Source of the DNA: RPRB01 sp035519675
GTDB lineage: Bacteria; Myxococcota; Myxococcia; Myxococcales; Myxococcaceae
Direction of reading: 5' to 3'
DNA: 64,000 nt
Assembly: GCA_035519675.1 (NCBI GenBank)
Contig: DATIWB010000022.1
Span: forward strand, 11,916-75,915
Within the stretch, counting starts at the first letter, position 1. Every line of letters begins with the position of its first letter. The position numbers and the translations under genes were made by a program. Below are positions 25,688-34,627 of the stretch, piece after piece. Under the pieces are notes generated by a model. That model ran no database searches. It was given only the letters and a program-made list of their open reading frames with translations, and was not told where the DNA came from.

Positions 25688-28129
25688 CTACTCGGCCCGG
25701 AGCGCCTCCTGTGGGTCCACGCGCGTGGCCCGGTTGGCCGGGAGGAGCGCCGCGGCCACGCTGACCAGCGAGAGCATCGCCGCCGCCGCCAGCGCGGTGG
25801 GCGGGTCGGACGGCGCAACGCCGTACAGCAGGCGCTCCAGCGACTGGCCCAGCAGCAGCGCGCCGCCGAGCCCGACCCCGATGCCGATGCCGGCCAGGAC
25901 CAGCGCGCGGCGGAGCACCCACCAGCGCACCGAGCGGGCCGAAGCGCCGATCGCCATCCGGATGCCGATCTCCCGCGTGCGCTGCGTCACGCTGAAGGCC
26001 AGCACCCCGTACACCCCGGCCGCGGCGAGGACCACCGCCAGGCCGGCGAACAGACCGAGCAGCACCCCGGCCGAGCGCGGCGCGGCGACCGAGTCCGCGA
26101 CCCGCTCCTCCAGCGTCCTCACCTCGAACAGGGAGAGACCGGGATCCACCGCCGCCAGCTCGCGCCGGGCGGCCGAGGCCAGCGGGGCCAGCGCCTCGCG
26201 GCTGCGGAGGACGAACGTCAGGCGGCTGGAGGTGTCCTGGTCGAGCGGATAGTACATCTCGGGCCGCGGCCTCTCGCCGAGCCCGTCGTGGTGGACGTCA
26301 CCGACCACGCCGACGATCCGGCGCCACGGCTCGTGGTCCTCGCTGTCTCCCGGCCGGATCCGCGCACCGACCGGCGACTTGCCCGCCCAGAAGCGGCGCA
26401 TCGCCTCGACGTTGACCAGCGCCACCGGCTCGGCTCCGGCCCGGTCCGAGTCCTCGAGCGAGCGGCCTTCCAGCAGGCGGATGCCCATCGCCTCGACGTA
26501 GCCCGAGGAGGCGAAGCGGTACTCGATCGCCGGCTCGTGCGCCTTGTCGAAGGTCTGCCCCTCGATGGAGAAGTTCCCGTTGGAGTTGCTTCCACTGAGG
26601 GGGAGATCGTTGATCGCCCCGGCGTGGCTCACCCCGGGCAAGGCCCGGAGGCGCGGGAGGAACGAGGCGAGCATCGCCCGCCTGGACGCATCGTCGCGGT
26701 ACCGCTCCGGGGGGAGCTGCACCCGGAAGGCGACGGCCTGCTCCGGACGGAATCCGGGGTCCTGGTGCAGGAGCCGGCCCACGCTCTGGAGCACCAGCGC
26801 CGCACCCAGCAAGGGAGCGAGGGCGAGCGCCACCTCGAACACCACCAGCCCCGACTGCAGCCACTGGGTCCGGTGGCCGAGCGCGCTCTGCATCTCGCCC
26901 CGGACCGCGGCGAGATCGCCCCGGGCGAGCAGGAGCGAGGGAAGGACGCCGAAGAGTCCGGTGGTCAGCACGCACAACCCGACGGAGAAGGCCAGCACCC
27001 GGGCATCGAGCCCCACCGCGTTGGCCAGGGCGGGAGCGCGGATGGGCAACGTGCCACGCAGCACCGAGGCGCCCAACCACCCCACCAGGAGCCCGAGGCC
27101 GGTGCCGATCACCGAGAGGACCGCGGCCTCGGCCAGCAGGGCCCGGGCGATTCGCCAGCGGTCGGCGCCGAGCGCCATCCGGACCGCCACCTCCCGTCGG
27201 CGTGCCGCGCCGCGGGCGAGCAGGAGGTTGGCCAGGTTCACGCAGGCGATGAGCAGCACCAGACCGACCACCGCCCCCAGGGCCCCGAGTGAGGTCCGTG
27301 CCTCACCGAGGAGCTCGTCCTCCCAGGGAACCACCAGGATGCCGTGGTGCTGGTAGTCCGGGACCTCGCGGGCGATCGACTTCACCACCGAGAGGAGATC
27401 CTTCTGCGCCGCGGCGACGGTCACCCCCGGCGCGAGCCGGCCCACGGCATTCATGAAATGGGTGCCCCGGGGGGAGGTGGCCGGATCGTTCTGCAGGGGA
27501 ACCCAGACCTCGGAGTCGCCCAGCCAGTGCGGCTGCTCGCGGACCACCCCGAGGACGGTGTGGTCGCGGCCGTCGAGCCGCAGAGTGCTCCCCACGATGT
27601 CCGGGCGCCCGCCGTAGTGTTTCCGCCAGAAGCGCTCTCCGAGCATGGCCACCGCCGGCCCACCGACCCGGTCCTCGTCCTCGGCGAACTCGCGCCCCAG
27701 CAGCGGCGGCAGACCGAGCACCCGGAGCGCACCGGCGCTCATCCGCTGGGTCGAGACCCTGAGCGGCTCACCGTCACCGGAGAGGCTCTTGTTGGTCTGG
27801 GCGAAGAGCGCCAGCCCGCTCAGGCTCCGGGACTGGGTGATCCAGTCGTGTGCGTCGGGGACCGAGACCGACGCCCGGGCCACGTCCGGCTGGACGTCGT
27901 AGATCCGCACCAGCTGCTCGGAAGCCCGGTACGCCAGCGGCCGGAGCAGCACCGCGTTCACCAGGGTGAAGACGGCGGTGGTGGCCCCGGTGGCGAGGGC
28001 GAGGGTGAGGACCGCGGTGGCGGTGAAACCCCTGTCCTTCAGCAGGCGGCGGACGGCCACCCGCATGTCCTTTCCGAGACCTGCCCAGGGCGGCGGAGTC
28101 GATGAAGCGTGGGCGGCAGGCTGGGACAT
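25688..28129 (-). CDS. Orphan MacB/FtsX-like ABC permease (ADOP type)
   Basis: A 813-residue permease with two FtsX units, each followed by a periplasmic MacB-like domain. Helix 1 is near 32-54 (TATAVLTLALATGATTAVFTLV), and a central four-helix block lies near 270-430. The C-terminal helices carry GVYGVLAFSVTQRTREIGIRMAIGAS and closing NRATRVDPQEALRAE. This is the layout of the ADOP permeases common in Acidobacteria and Myxococcota, which are thought to work with separate ATPases; none is encoded nearby. The start ATG 28129 has a GAGGGG element about seven bases upstream. It interrupts the phoH-pgpH pair. Confidence 0.88.
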   Translation of the reverse strand: MSQPAAHASSTPPPWAGLGKDMRVAVRRLLKDRGFTATAVLTLALATGATTAVFTLVNAVLLRPLAYRASEQLVRIYDVQPDVARASVSVPDAHDWITQSRSLSGLALFAQTNKSLSGDGEPLRVSTQRMSAGALRVLGLPPLLGREFAEDEDRVGGPAVAMLGERFWRKHYGGRPDIVGSTLRLDGRDHTVLGVVREQPHWLGDSEVWVPLQNDPATSPRGTHFMNAVGRLAPGVTVAAAQKDLLSVVKSIAREVPDYQHHGILVVPWEDELLGEARTSLGALGAVVGLVLLIACVNLANLLLARGAARRREVAVRMALGADRWRIARALLAEAAVLSVIGTGLGLLVGWLGASVLRGTLPIRAPALANAVGLDARVLAFSVGLCVLTTGLFGVLPSLLLARGDLAAVRGEMQSALGHRTQWLQSGLVVFEVALALAPLLGAALVLQSVGRLLHQDPGFRPEQAVAFRVQLPPERYRDDASRRAMLASFLPRLRALPGVSHAGAINDLPLSGSNSNGNFSIEGQTFDKAHEPAIEYRFASSGYVEAMGIRLLEGRSLEDSDRAGAEPVALVNVEAMRRFWAGKSPVGARIRPGDSEDHEPWRRIVGVVGDVHHDGLGERPRPEMYYPLDQDTSSRLTFVLRSREALAPLASAARRELAAVDPGLSLFEVRTLEERVADSVAAPRSAGVLLGLFAGLAVVLAAAGVYGVLAFSVTQRTREIGIRMAIGASARSVRWWVLRRALVLAGIGIGVGLGGALLLGQSLERLLYGVAPSDPPTALAAAAMLSLVSVAAALLPANRATRVDPQEALRAE

Positions 28130-28413
28130 GGAAACGCCCCTCAGCGAAGGGCGTGCCACCCGGGAACTTCGCTGGCATCACGAGGTGAAGGGGCATCCGG
28201 CCCGGGTCGAGGGCAGTCAGGCTCGGGAAGTCGGATCCCATTTCCGGACAGGCAACACGGATGGCTGGCGCCGCGCCACCCAGCAGCCGGAGCGAGCTCG
28301 CGTCCCCGGCGCTCGCGGGCTCGCCGTCCGCGTTCGTTCGTGAGCGGCGGCGCCCGGTCCGAGCCTCGAGCCGCTGCGGTCCAGCACGGCCGTCAGCACT
28401 AACGGCTCAGGCT

Positions 28414-29472
28414 TCAGGCCTTGCTGGGCTCGACATCCGGCCCAGCCGGTGGCGTCGGCTGCTCGGTCCGGGCGGCCTCCACCTTGCCGTCGACCTCGGC
28501 CCGGTCGTAGGCCCGGATGACCTCCTGCACCAGCGGATGGCGGACCACGTCCACCTCGCTGAAGGTGCAGAAGGCGATGCCCTCCACACCCTCGAGGATG
28601 CGCCGGGCGTGGGAGAGCCCCGACGGCCTCCCCTGCGGCAGGTCCACCTGCGTCACGTCGCCGGTCACCACCGCCTTGCTGTGGAAGCCCAGGCGGGTGA
28701 GGAACATCTTCATCTGCTCGACGGTGGTGTTCTGCGCCTCGTCGAGGATGACGAAGGCGTCGTTCAGGGTCCGCCCACGCATGAAGGCGAGCGGCGCGAC
28801 CTCCACCGTCCCCTGCTCCACCAGCTGCGCGGCGCGACCCATGTCCATCATGTCGTGGAGCGCGTCGTAGAGCGGACGGAGGTACGGGTTCACCTTCTCC
28901 GCGAGGTCCCCGGGGAGGAAGCCCAGCTTCTCACCGGCCTCCACCGCGGGGCGGGCGAGGACGATGCGCTTCACGCTGCGGGCCTGGAGCGCCGCCACCG
29001 CCATCGCCATCGCCAGGTACGTCTTCCCGGTGCCGGCCGGCCCGATGCCGAACACGATGTCGTGGCGGCGGATGGCGTCGACGTAGCGCTTCTGCCCGAG
29101 GCTCTTGGGAGCGACGTGCCGCCCCGCTCCGGAGAGCACGGGCCCGAGCACGAGGCTGTCGAGACCCTCCGGCGAGGTGCCCCGGCCCAGCATCTTCAGG
29201 CCCTGCTCCACGTCCTCGCGGCCCACCGACTGGCCAGCACGGAGGATGGTCTCCAGCTGCTCGACGAGACGCACCGCGGAGGCGACCGCGTCGGCCGGAC
29301 CCGACAGGTGCAGCTCCGTCCCGCGCTGCCCGACCCGCACCCCCAGCCGTCGCTCGATGGCCTTGAGATTCTCCGCGTGGTTGCCGGAGACGCCGAGGGC
29401 GACGTCGTTGTCCCGGAGGTCCACCCGGGCGGTGGTCACGAGCGAGGTGTCACGGGGCGAAGCGGTGGGCAA
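28414..29472 (-). CDS. phoH: PhoH family ATPase
   Basis: A 352-residue PhoH/YbeZ protein with an N-terminal KH-like RNA-binding segment (about 20-75), Walker A GPAGTGKTYLAM, LARPAVEAGEKLGFLPGDL and Walker B FVILDEAQNTT, then the GDVTQVDLPQG motif. It probably works in RNA metabolism with YbeY, with which its gene is normally linked. The TTG at 29472 is supported by an AAAGGAA ribosome-binding site five bases upstream; a GTG at 29439 is a weaker choice. The C-terminal 25 residues are Pro/Ala-rich and probably disordered. Confidence 0.93.
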   Translation of the reverse strand: MPTASPRDTSLVTTARVDLRDNDVALGVSGNHAENLKAIERRLGVRVGQRGTELHLSGPADAVASAVRLVEQLETILRAGQSVGREDVEQGLKMLGRGTSPEGLDSLVLGPVLSGAGRHVAPKSLGQKRYVDAIRRHDIVFGIGPAGTGKTYLAMAMAVAALQARSVKRIVLARPAVEAGEKLGFLPGDLAEKVNPYLRPLYDALHDMMDMGRAAQLVEQGTVEVAPLAFMRGRTLNDAFVILDEAQNTTVEQMKMFLTRLGFHSKAVVTGDVTQVDLPQGRPSGLSHARRILEGVEGIAFCTFSEVDVVRHPLVQEVIRAYDRAEVDGKVEAARTEQPTPPAGPDVEPSKA

Positions 29473-29524
29473 CGGTTCCTTTCAGATGCGCCCGGAGCCC
29501 CGGGCGCGGCAGCAGTCGGGGAGG

Positions 29525-30652
29525 CTAGCGCAAGGGCGGCAGGAGGATGAACTCCTGGGGCCCCACGCGCCGGTAGTAGTAACGCTCCGCCCAGGGGAAA
29601 CGCACGTCGCTGGACGACAGAAGCCCCTGCTCCACCAGCGCTTCCAGTGACGCCGGGACCTCCCCGCGCTCGAGACGGTACACCGCCAGCGCACCCTCGA
29701 TGCGGCTCACCTGGGCCCGGGTGATCTGCTGCCGGAGCACCCCCTCGGCGAATCCCGCGCCGGTGCTGGAGCGCACCGCCCAGGGGTTCAGCTGGGTCCC
29801 GAGGAGCACCCCCACGATGCCGGCGAGCACCACCATGCTCACCGCCAGCCGCCCCAGCGCCCCGCGGACCCGGTCGCCGAGCCCGATGTCGTCCTCGGGC
29901 AGGTCGGGCTCGCCCACCGGCATCAGCGCCGAGACGTGACCGAGGTTCGCCAGGTTGCACAGCGCCTTGCAGGTCTCGAACTCGCCCAGGCACGACAGGT
30001 CGATGAGCTTCCGCACGTCGCGGTAGCCGTTGACCAGCGCGAACACCCGGCGCTCGGAGGAGCCGACGGAGGCGAACTCTGCCGCCGACTCGGCCGCGGC
30101 CCCCTCCGGAGGCAGGAACTTCCCCGGGGCGAAGACCAGGTCGTAGCGGGGGATCCGCTTCCGGATCACCGGCCACTCGTCGACCATCCGGAAGCCTTCC
30201 ATCAGCACCGACTCGGCCCGCACCGGTTCCAGGTCGTGCGTGTCGTGGTGGACCGGGCCCTGCTCGAACTCGTACGTCCCGCTCTTCCAGGTGAAGAGCC
30301 GGTAGAGCGTTTCGTTGAACTGCAGCTGCGCCATCCGGCGGTACTGATCCTTGGTCAGGACGCCCTGCGAGATGAGACAATCACCCAGCCGCTGGAGCGA
30401 ACGCTTCTGCGTCTCCAGCGCCAGCTCCAGCTGGGACTCGGTGATCAGCTCGGCGGCGACCAGCATGTGGCCGAAGAGGGCCCGCTTTTTCTTGGTGGCG
30501 CTCTCGGCGGAGACGATGGCCCCATCGACGAAGCCGACCTTCACCTCCTGGTCCTTGGACCGGAGATGCAGCACCCCGGTCTTCTGCTGCTGGGCGATGA
30601 GCTGGAGGATGTCGGCGATGCCGAAGTCCTTGAGCGTTCCGGCCAGGGCCAT
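29525..30652 (-). CDS. DUF4388 (PATAN-type) membrane-anchored protein
   Basis: A 375-residue protein. Residues 1-105 form a DUF4388/PATAN domain (GTLKDFGIADILQLIAQQQ... KTGVLHL), frequent in Myxococcota regulatory and motility proteins. A helical segment follows, then a second region with YDLVFAPGKFLPP. One membrane helix lies near 265-285 (VSMVVLAGIVGVLLG), and the C-terminal soluble tail resembles the helix-plus-strand region of pseudopilin-like proteins (RIEGALAVYRLERGEVPASLEALV). The exact role is unknown. Its ATG lies 2 bases after the stop of the TPR membrane gene, so the two products likely act together. Confidence 0.8.
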   Translation of the reverse strand: MALAGTLKDFGIADILQLIAQQQKTGVLHLRSKDQEVKVGFVDGAIVSAESATKKKRALFGHMLVAAELITESQLELALETQKRSLQRLGDCLISQGVLTKDQYRRMAQLQFNETLYRLFTWKSGTYEFEQGPVHHDTHDLEPVRAESVLMEGFRMVDEWPVIRKRIPRYDLVFAPGKFLPPEGAAAESAAEFASVGSSERRVFALVNGYRDVRKLIDLSCLGEFETCKALCNLANLGHVSALMPVGEPDLPEDDIGLGDRVRGALGRLAVSMVVLAGIVGVLLGTQLNPWAVRSSTGAGFAEGVLRQQITRAQVSRIEGALAVYRLERGEVPASLEALVEQGLLSSSDVRFPWAERYYYRRVGPQEFILLPPLR

Positions 30653-30654
30653 GA

Positions 30655-32853
30655 CTAGCTCCTCTGCCGGGCCAGGTGCCGGAGCGAGGCGCCCCAGGTC
30701 ACCGCGAGCAGGACCAGCGCCAGCGCCAGCCATCCGGCCGTGCCCGCGGAGAGCCCCGGCGTCCGGAGCAGCCCCTCGCGATTGATCGCCACCGTGATGC
30801 CGAAGGCGAAGACGAAGGCATGGAGCGCGCCACGCACCGGGAGCCCGGTGAAGAGGTGCCCGGCACCCGACCAGACCAGGCCCAGCCCGTAGGCCCAGCG
30901 GCTCACCCAGGCCTGGTGGTGGCGGACCTCCATCTCCTTGTTCACCCGCGCCATCGGCGCCACCTTGCCGCGACGGGTGTAGACGTTGACGCACTGGTGA
31001 CAGAGCTGGCTGTCCTCCACCAGCTCGGGGTCGCAGCGCCGGCACGCCGCCCGGCCGCACTTCACGCACACCCGGCTGACGCGACGCCCGCCCCGGACGA
31101 ACCCCAGCCCGGTGAGCACCGCCACCCCGGCCAGGGGGACCAGCACCGCCGCGGTCGGCGCCAGATCGCCCACCAGCGTCTGCCCGAGCTGGGCGGTGAC
31201 CCGGGCTCGCCGCTCCGGACCATCGGTCACCGGGGACTCGGTCCGCGGCAGGGCGGGAGTCATGATCGTCAGGTTCATCGCCGGCCGGCTGTCCGGCGGG
31301 TCCGCCCGGGACATCAGCCGCTCGTCGAGCCGCTGGGCGGCCGCGGCCGCGTTCTGCGCCCGGTCGAGCTCGGGCCCCACCGCGTCGTCGGAGAGCGTCC
31401 GGGCTCGCCGGCGGTAGACCCGGGAGAGGTTCCACAGCGGGTCGGGCAAGGTGGGGTCGGCCTCGCTCGCCTTGGTGTACGCGGAGATTGCCTCCGGCCA
31501 CCTGCTCTCGGCGAAGGCCACGTTCCCGAGCACCGTCTGTGCCCGGGCGTCGCTGCGGCGCAGCCCGAGCGCCTTCTCGGCGTGGGCCCGCGCCGGCTCG
31601 AGCTGACCGCGCCGGAGCTCCCAGCGCGCGAGCGCGTAGACCTCGGAGTAGGTGGCGCGCCCGGCCTCGAGGCGCGTCTGGACGTGCGCCGCGGCCTCGG
31701 CGGCCTCCAGCCCGCCGCGCTCGAGCTGCAGCACGTCCTCGGCCGGCGTGCCGGCGAAGGTGGTGGCCTGGACCAGAGCCCCGGCGAGGGGCGGGACGAG
31801 GCAGGCCCCTGCCAGGAGCACCGCCAGGAGCCAGCGCTCCTTCGACTCCAGATAGAGCGTCACCGCGGCGAGGAGGACCAGGGAGGGGAAGAGCAACCCC
31901 AGCCGGAACACCCAGGGCAGCAGCAGGACGAGGATCAGCAGCGCTCCGGCCTGCCAGCGAGCCACGCCGCGGGGGAAGGCGTGATGGACGTCGTGAACCA
32001 GCGAAGGCGCGGTGCGGAGGAAGAGCACGACCAGCGCGGCCAGGGCGGTCGCCAGCCAGGCGACCAGCACCATCGCCCCGAGGTCAGCGAGCAGCCCCCG
32101 GCTCCAGCGCGGATCGGCGAGCGCGGCGCGGCCGGCATCCTGGGCGTCCGCCCACAGACGACGGAAGTCGAGGGGGTCACTGGCCAGATGCGCACGGAAG
32201 AGGCCCCAGTGCGCGTCGGCGACGTCGGGCGAGAGCGCCACCGCCGACTGGGCCAGCTCGACCGCGCCGGCGCCGTCCTGCCCGGCGGCGCGGACGCGTG
32301 CGCCGCGGAGAAGCGCCAGGCTCACCGACTCGAGGTCGGCGATGGCCAGCGTGTCGCGGAGCTCGACCAGGCGGTCGCGTGCGGCGCGGGAGGCCTTCGG
32401 GTCGCGGGTGCGCTCGGCCTCCTTCCAGGCGTCGAAGGTGCGGAGAATGGCCTCGTCGCCCTCGGCCGGAACGAGGAGCGGCGGCGGTGGGGTGCGGTCG
32501 CGCACGCTCGCCGCGGTGGCCGGAGCGGCCGGCGTCGCCGGCGAGGGCGACGGCGAGGGCGCCGGGGTCGTCGCGCGGGTCGGGCTCCGGACCGGCGGCG
32601 GGGAGGAGCGGGCGGGCTCCTGCGCCTGCGCTCCCGTGACCTCCTCCTCGTCTGGCTGGCCCGTGGCGGGCGCGGGCGGTGGCTCGCGCCGGGTGCGCGA
32701 CGGATGCGGGGGCGGGCGGTCCGGGGCGAGCTCCTCCACCGGCCGCGGCGGCTCGATCTGCGCCGCTGCCTGTGCCGAGGCCAGGAGCACGACGGTGGCA
32801 AGGAGCGCGGGGGCCGCGCGGAGAGGGGGCATCTCGAGGACGGGTGTGCCCAT
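30655..32853 (-). CDS. Large TPR/zinc-ribbon membrane protein of unknown function
   Basis: A 732-residue protein not assigned to a named family. It has a signal peptide or first helix (ALLATVVLLASAQAAAQ), a 100-residue Pro/Ser-rich disordered stretch and a helical region. A membrane pair lies near 255-350, followed by tetratricopeptide-like repeats (about 395-510; ARAQTVLGNVAFAESRWPEAI). Another helix, a four-cysteine-pair zinc ribbon (CVKCGRAACRRCDPEL... CHQC, about 605-635) and C-terminal helices with HLFTGLPVRGALHAF complete it. The start is ATG 32853 or 32832. It is divergent from mazG and coupled to the DUF4388 gene. The role could be in secretion or motility machinery assembly, which is inference only. 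Confidence 0.72.
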   Translation of the reverse strand: MGTPVLEMPPLRAAPALLATVVLLASAQAAAQIEPPRPVEELAPDRPPPHPSRTRREPPPAPATGQPDEEEVTGAQAQEPARSSPPPVRSPTRATTPAPSPSPSPATPAAPATAASVRDRTPPPPLLVPAEGDEAILRTFDAWKEAERTRDPKASRAARDRLVELRDTLAIADLESVSLALLRGARVRAAGQDGAGAVELAQSAVALSPDVADAHWGLFRAHLASDPLDFRRLWADAQDAGRAALADPRWSRGLLADLGAMVLVAWLATALAALVVLFLRTAPSLVHDVHHAFPRGVARWQAGALLILVLLLPWVFRLGLLFPSLVLLAAVTLYLESKERWLLAVLLAGACLVPPLAGALVQATTFAGTPAEDVLQLERGGLEAAEAAAHVQTRLEAGRATYSEVYALARWELRRGQLEPARAHAEKALGLRRSDARAQTVLGNVAFAESRWPEAISAYTKASEADPTLPDPLWNLSRVYRRRARTLSDDAVGPELDRAQNAAAAAQRLDERLMSRADPPDSRPAMNLTIMTPALPRTESPVTDGPERRARVTAQLGQTLVGDLAPTAAVLVPLAGVAVLTGLGFVRGGRRVSRVCVKCGRAACRRCDPELVEDSQLCHQCVNVYTRRGKVAPMARVNKEMEVRHHQAWVSRWAYGLGLVWSGAGHLFTGLPVRGALHAFVFAFGITVAINREGLLRTPGLSAGTAGWLALALVLLAVTWGASLRHLARQRS

Positions 32854-32917
32854 GATAGGCGAGCCGCGCCGGGACGCTTCAACCTGAGTCAATCGCGGGT
32901 CCCGGGTCGAGGAGGAC

Positions 32918-34054
32918 ATGGGACGCTCGGGAGAGGCCGTGGAGCGGCTGGAGGAGATCATGCGCACCCTGCGCGCCGAGGGCGGCTGCCCCTGGGACCG
33001 CGCGCAGGACATCCGTACCCTGCGCCCCTACCTCGTGGAGGAGACCTACGAGGTCCTCGACGAGATGGACCGGGTGGGCGAGGGCGGGCCGTGGCGGGCG
33101 CTCTGCGAGGAGCTGGGGGACCTCCTCTTCCAGATCGTCTTCCACGCGCAGCTGGCCGGCGAGCTCGGCGAGTTCGGACTGGCGGACGTGGCCACCGCCA
33201 TCTCGGACAAGATCGTCTCCCGTCACCCCCACGTCTTCGAGGGGAAGACGGTGGGCGGCGCCGAGGAGGTTCTCCAGAACTGGGCCCGCATCAAGGCCGA
33301 GGAGCGACGGCGCAAGCACGGCCGGGAGGGCTCGGTGCTCGACGGTGTTCCGTCCGCCGCCCCCGCGCTGCTCCGGGCGGAGCGGCTGACCGAGAAGGCG
33401 TCGCGCATCGGCTTCGACTGGCCGGACCTCGCCGGGGTGCGGAGCAAGCTCTCCGAGGAGCTCGACGAGCTGGACGTCGCCCTCGCCTCGAAGGAGGCCC
33501 GCGCCATCGAGCACGAGCTGGGCGACGTGCTGTTCAGCCTGGCCAACCTCGCGCGCTTCACCGCCACGCCCGCCGAGGACGCGCTCCGCGCGGCGAACGC
33601 CCGCTTCACCCGGCGCTTCCACGCCGTCGAGGAGGGGCTCAGGGCGCGGGGAGTCCCCTTCGGGACCGCGACCCTCGCCCAGATGGACGCGCTCTGGCAG
33701 CAGGCCAAGGCGGCCGAGGCCGGCGTGCCACCGCCGGCGTCCGCGCCGCGGGCAGCCGTCGCCCGGCTCGAGCTCGGCGCGCCCGAGCCGGCGCGTGCGC
33801 ATGCGTTCTGGAGCTCGGTCGGGCCCGCCCTGGGCTGGACGGTGGAGGTCGACGGCGGGGAGTGGTCGGTCGAGACGCCGGGGCTGTGCCTCTGCTACGC
33901 CGCGGGTGCGGCCTCGGCGGCGACGCTGACCGTCGACGCGCCGGGTCTCGCCGCCGACGCCCACACCCGCGTCCGGCAGGCCGGAGGCACCGTGCTCTCC
34001 GAGCGCCCGCTGGTCTTCCGTGACCCGGTGGGCACGTGTATTCACGTGCGATGA
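32918..34054 (+). CDS. mazG: MazG nucleoside triphosphate pyrophosphohydrolase fused to a VOC/glyoxalase-like domain
   Basis: Residues 1-268 are a two-domain MazG: GGCPWDRAQD, EETYEVLDEMD and EELGDLLFQIVFHA in repeat 1, and EELDELDVAL and ELGDVLFSLANLARF in repeat 2. These are the metal-binding E-E-x-D elements used to hydrolyse (d)NTPs to monophosphates and pyrophosphate. After a Pro/Ala linker, residues 279-378 add a domain with LELGAPEPARAHAFWSSVG, AHTRVRQAGGTVL and FRDPVGTCIHVR, which reads like a single VOC module. The usual MazG is about 260-270 residues, so the tail is extra. The whole frame is continuous with uniform codon use. Confidence 0.9.
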   Translation: MGRSGEAVERLEEIMRTLRAEGGCPWDRAQDIRTLRPYLVEETYEVLDEMDRVGEGGPWRALCEELGDLLFQIVFHAQLAGELGEFGLADVATAISDKIVSRHPHVFEGKTVGGAEEVLQNWARIKAEERRRKHGREGSVLDGVPSAAPALLRAERLTEKASRIGFDWPDLAGVRSKLSEELDELDVALASKEARAIEHELGDVLFSLANLARFTATPAEDALRAANARFTRRFHAVEEGLRARGVPFGTATLAQMDALWQQAKAAEAGVPPPASAPRAAVARLELGAPEPARAHAFWSSVGPALGWTVEVDGGEWSVETPGLCLCYAAGAASAATLTVDAPGLAADAHTRVRQAGGTVLSERPLVFRDPVGTCIHVR

Positions 34055-34320
34055 GTTCCCACAGGACTTGTGTGAAATCTGGGGAGAACGCTGTGGACCG
34101 TGACAGGCGCGAGACGAGCGGATGGCAACCGACCGGGCGTGCAGAAGGTTTCAGCGCCGGACACCTCCGAGTCAGCACGGGAGGTTAGGGCATCGAAAAG
34201 GCCCACTTCTCCACAAGAGACCTGATCCTTCGCCGGGGCCTGCGGGGTTTCCGGGAACGACGGACTCTGGGTGGGGTCGCTCTTGACGACCGGGGGTCCC
34301 CCCGATAGGGAGGGCCGCCC
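34055..34320. other. Intergenic region upstream of rpsT with CCACA/TGTGG repeats
   Basis: These 266 bases between mazG and rpsT hold no convincing gene. They contain TTCCCACAG, CTGTGGACC and TTCTCCACA (34207-34215, one mismatch to the DnaA-box consensus) within about 150 bases, a perfect GGGGG-TCCCCC hairpin near 34292-34303, and the rpsT leader with a GGGAGG ribosome-binding site. The lower GC relative to neighbours suggests regulatory DNA. Confidence 0.4.
34283..34311 (+). promoter_or_regulatory. Candidate promoter for rpsT
   Basis: TTGACG (34283-34288) is followed after 17 bases by TAGGGA (34306-34311). The -35 is good and the -10 poor. The spacer contains the GGGGGTCCCCCC inverted repeat, and the -10 overlaps the ribosome-binding site region, so if active the leader would be extremely short; it may instead act only as an operator-like hairpin. 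Confidence 0.25.
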
Positions 34321-34587
34321 GTGGCAAACACCAAGTCAGCTCAGAAGCGGAACCGGCAGGCGCTGAAGCGCCGGGCCCGGAACCAGGCGGTCCGGACGCA
34401 GGTGAAGTCGGCGGTGAAGAAGGCCCGCGAGGCGCTGGCCTCGAAGGACGCCGCCCGCGTCCAGGAGGCGCTCCGGGCCGCGGCCCGGATGCTGGACAAG
34501 GCCGCGAGCAAGGGCGTGCTGCACAAGAAGAACGCCAGCCGGCGCATCGCCCGGCTCGCCGCCGCGGTCCAGAGCGCGCGCGCCTGA
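34321..34587 (+). CDS. rpsT: 30S ribosomal protein S20
   Basis: An 88-residue, strongly basic and helical protein. ANTKSAQKRNRQALKRRARN at the N-terminus and KASKGVLHKKNASRRIARLA-like C-terminal residues are diagnostic of bS20, which binds 16S rRNA early in 30S assembly. The GTG start at 34321 is preceded by GGGAGG at a seven-base spacing. The gene stands alone on the plus strand, convergent with lptE. Confidence 0.97.
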   Translation: MANTKSAQKRNRQALKRRARNQAVRTQVKSAVKKAREALASKDAARVQEALRAAARMLDKAASKGVLHKKNASRRIARLAAAVQSARA

Positions 34588-34627
34588 GTCCGGGGCGGCC
34601 TGCGCCCACCGCGGGATTCCTCGCCCC

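Noticed and set aside
30676..34023. Plus-strand frame of 1115 codons
   Set aside because: Runs antisense to the TPR membrane gene and out of frame through mazG; low-complexity Arg/Gly/Ala sequence, no family features.
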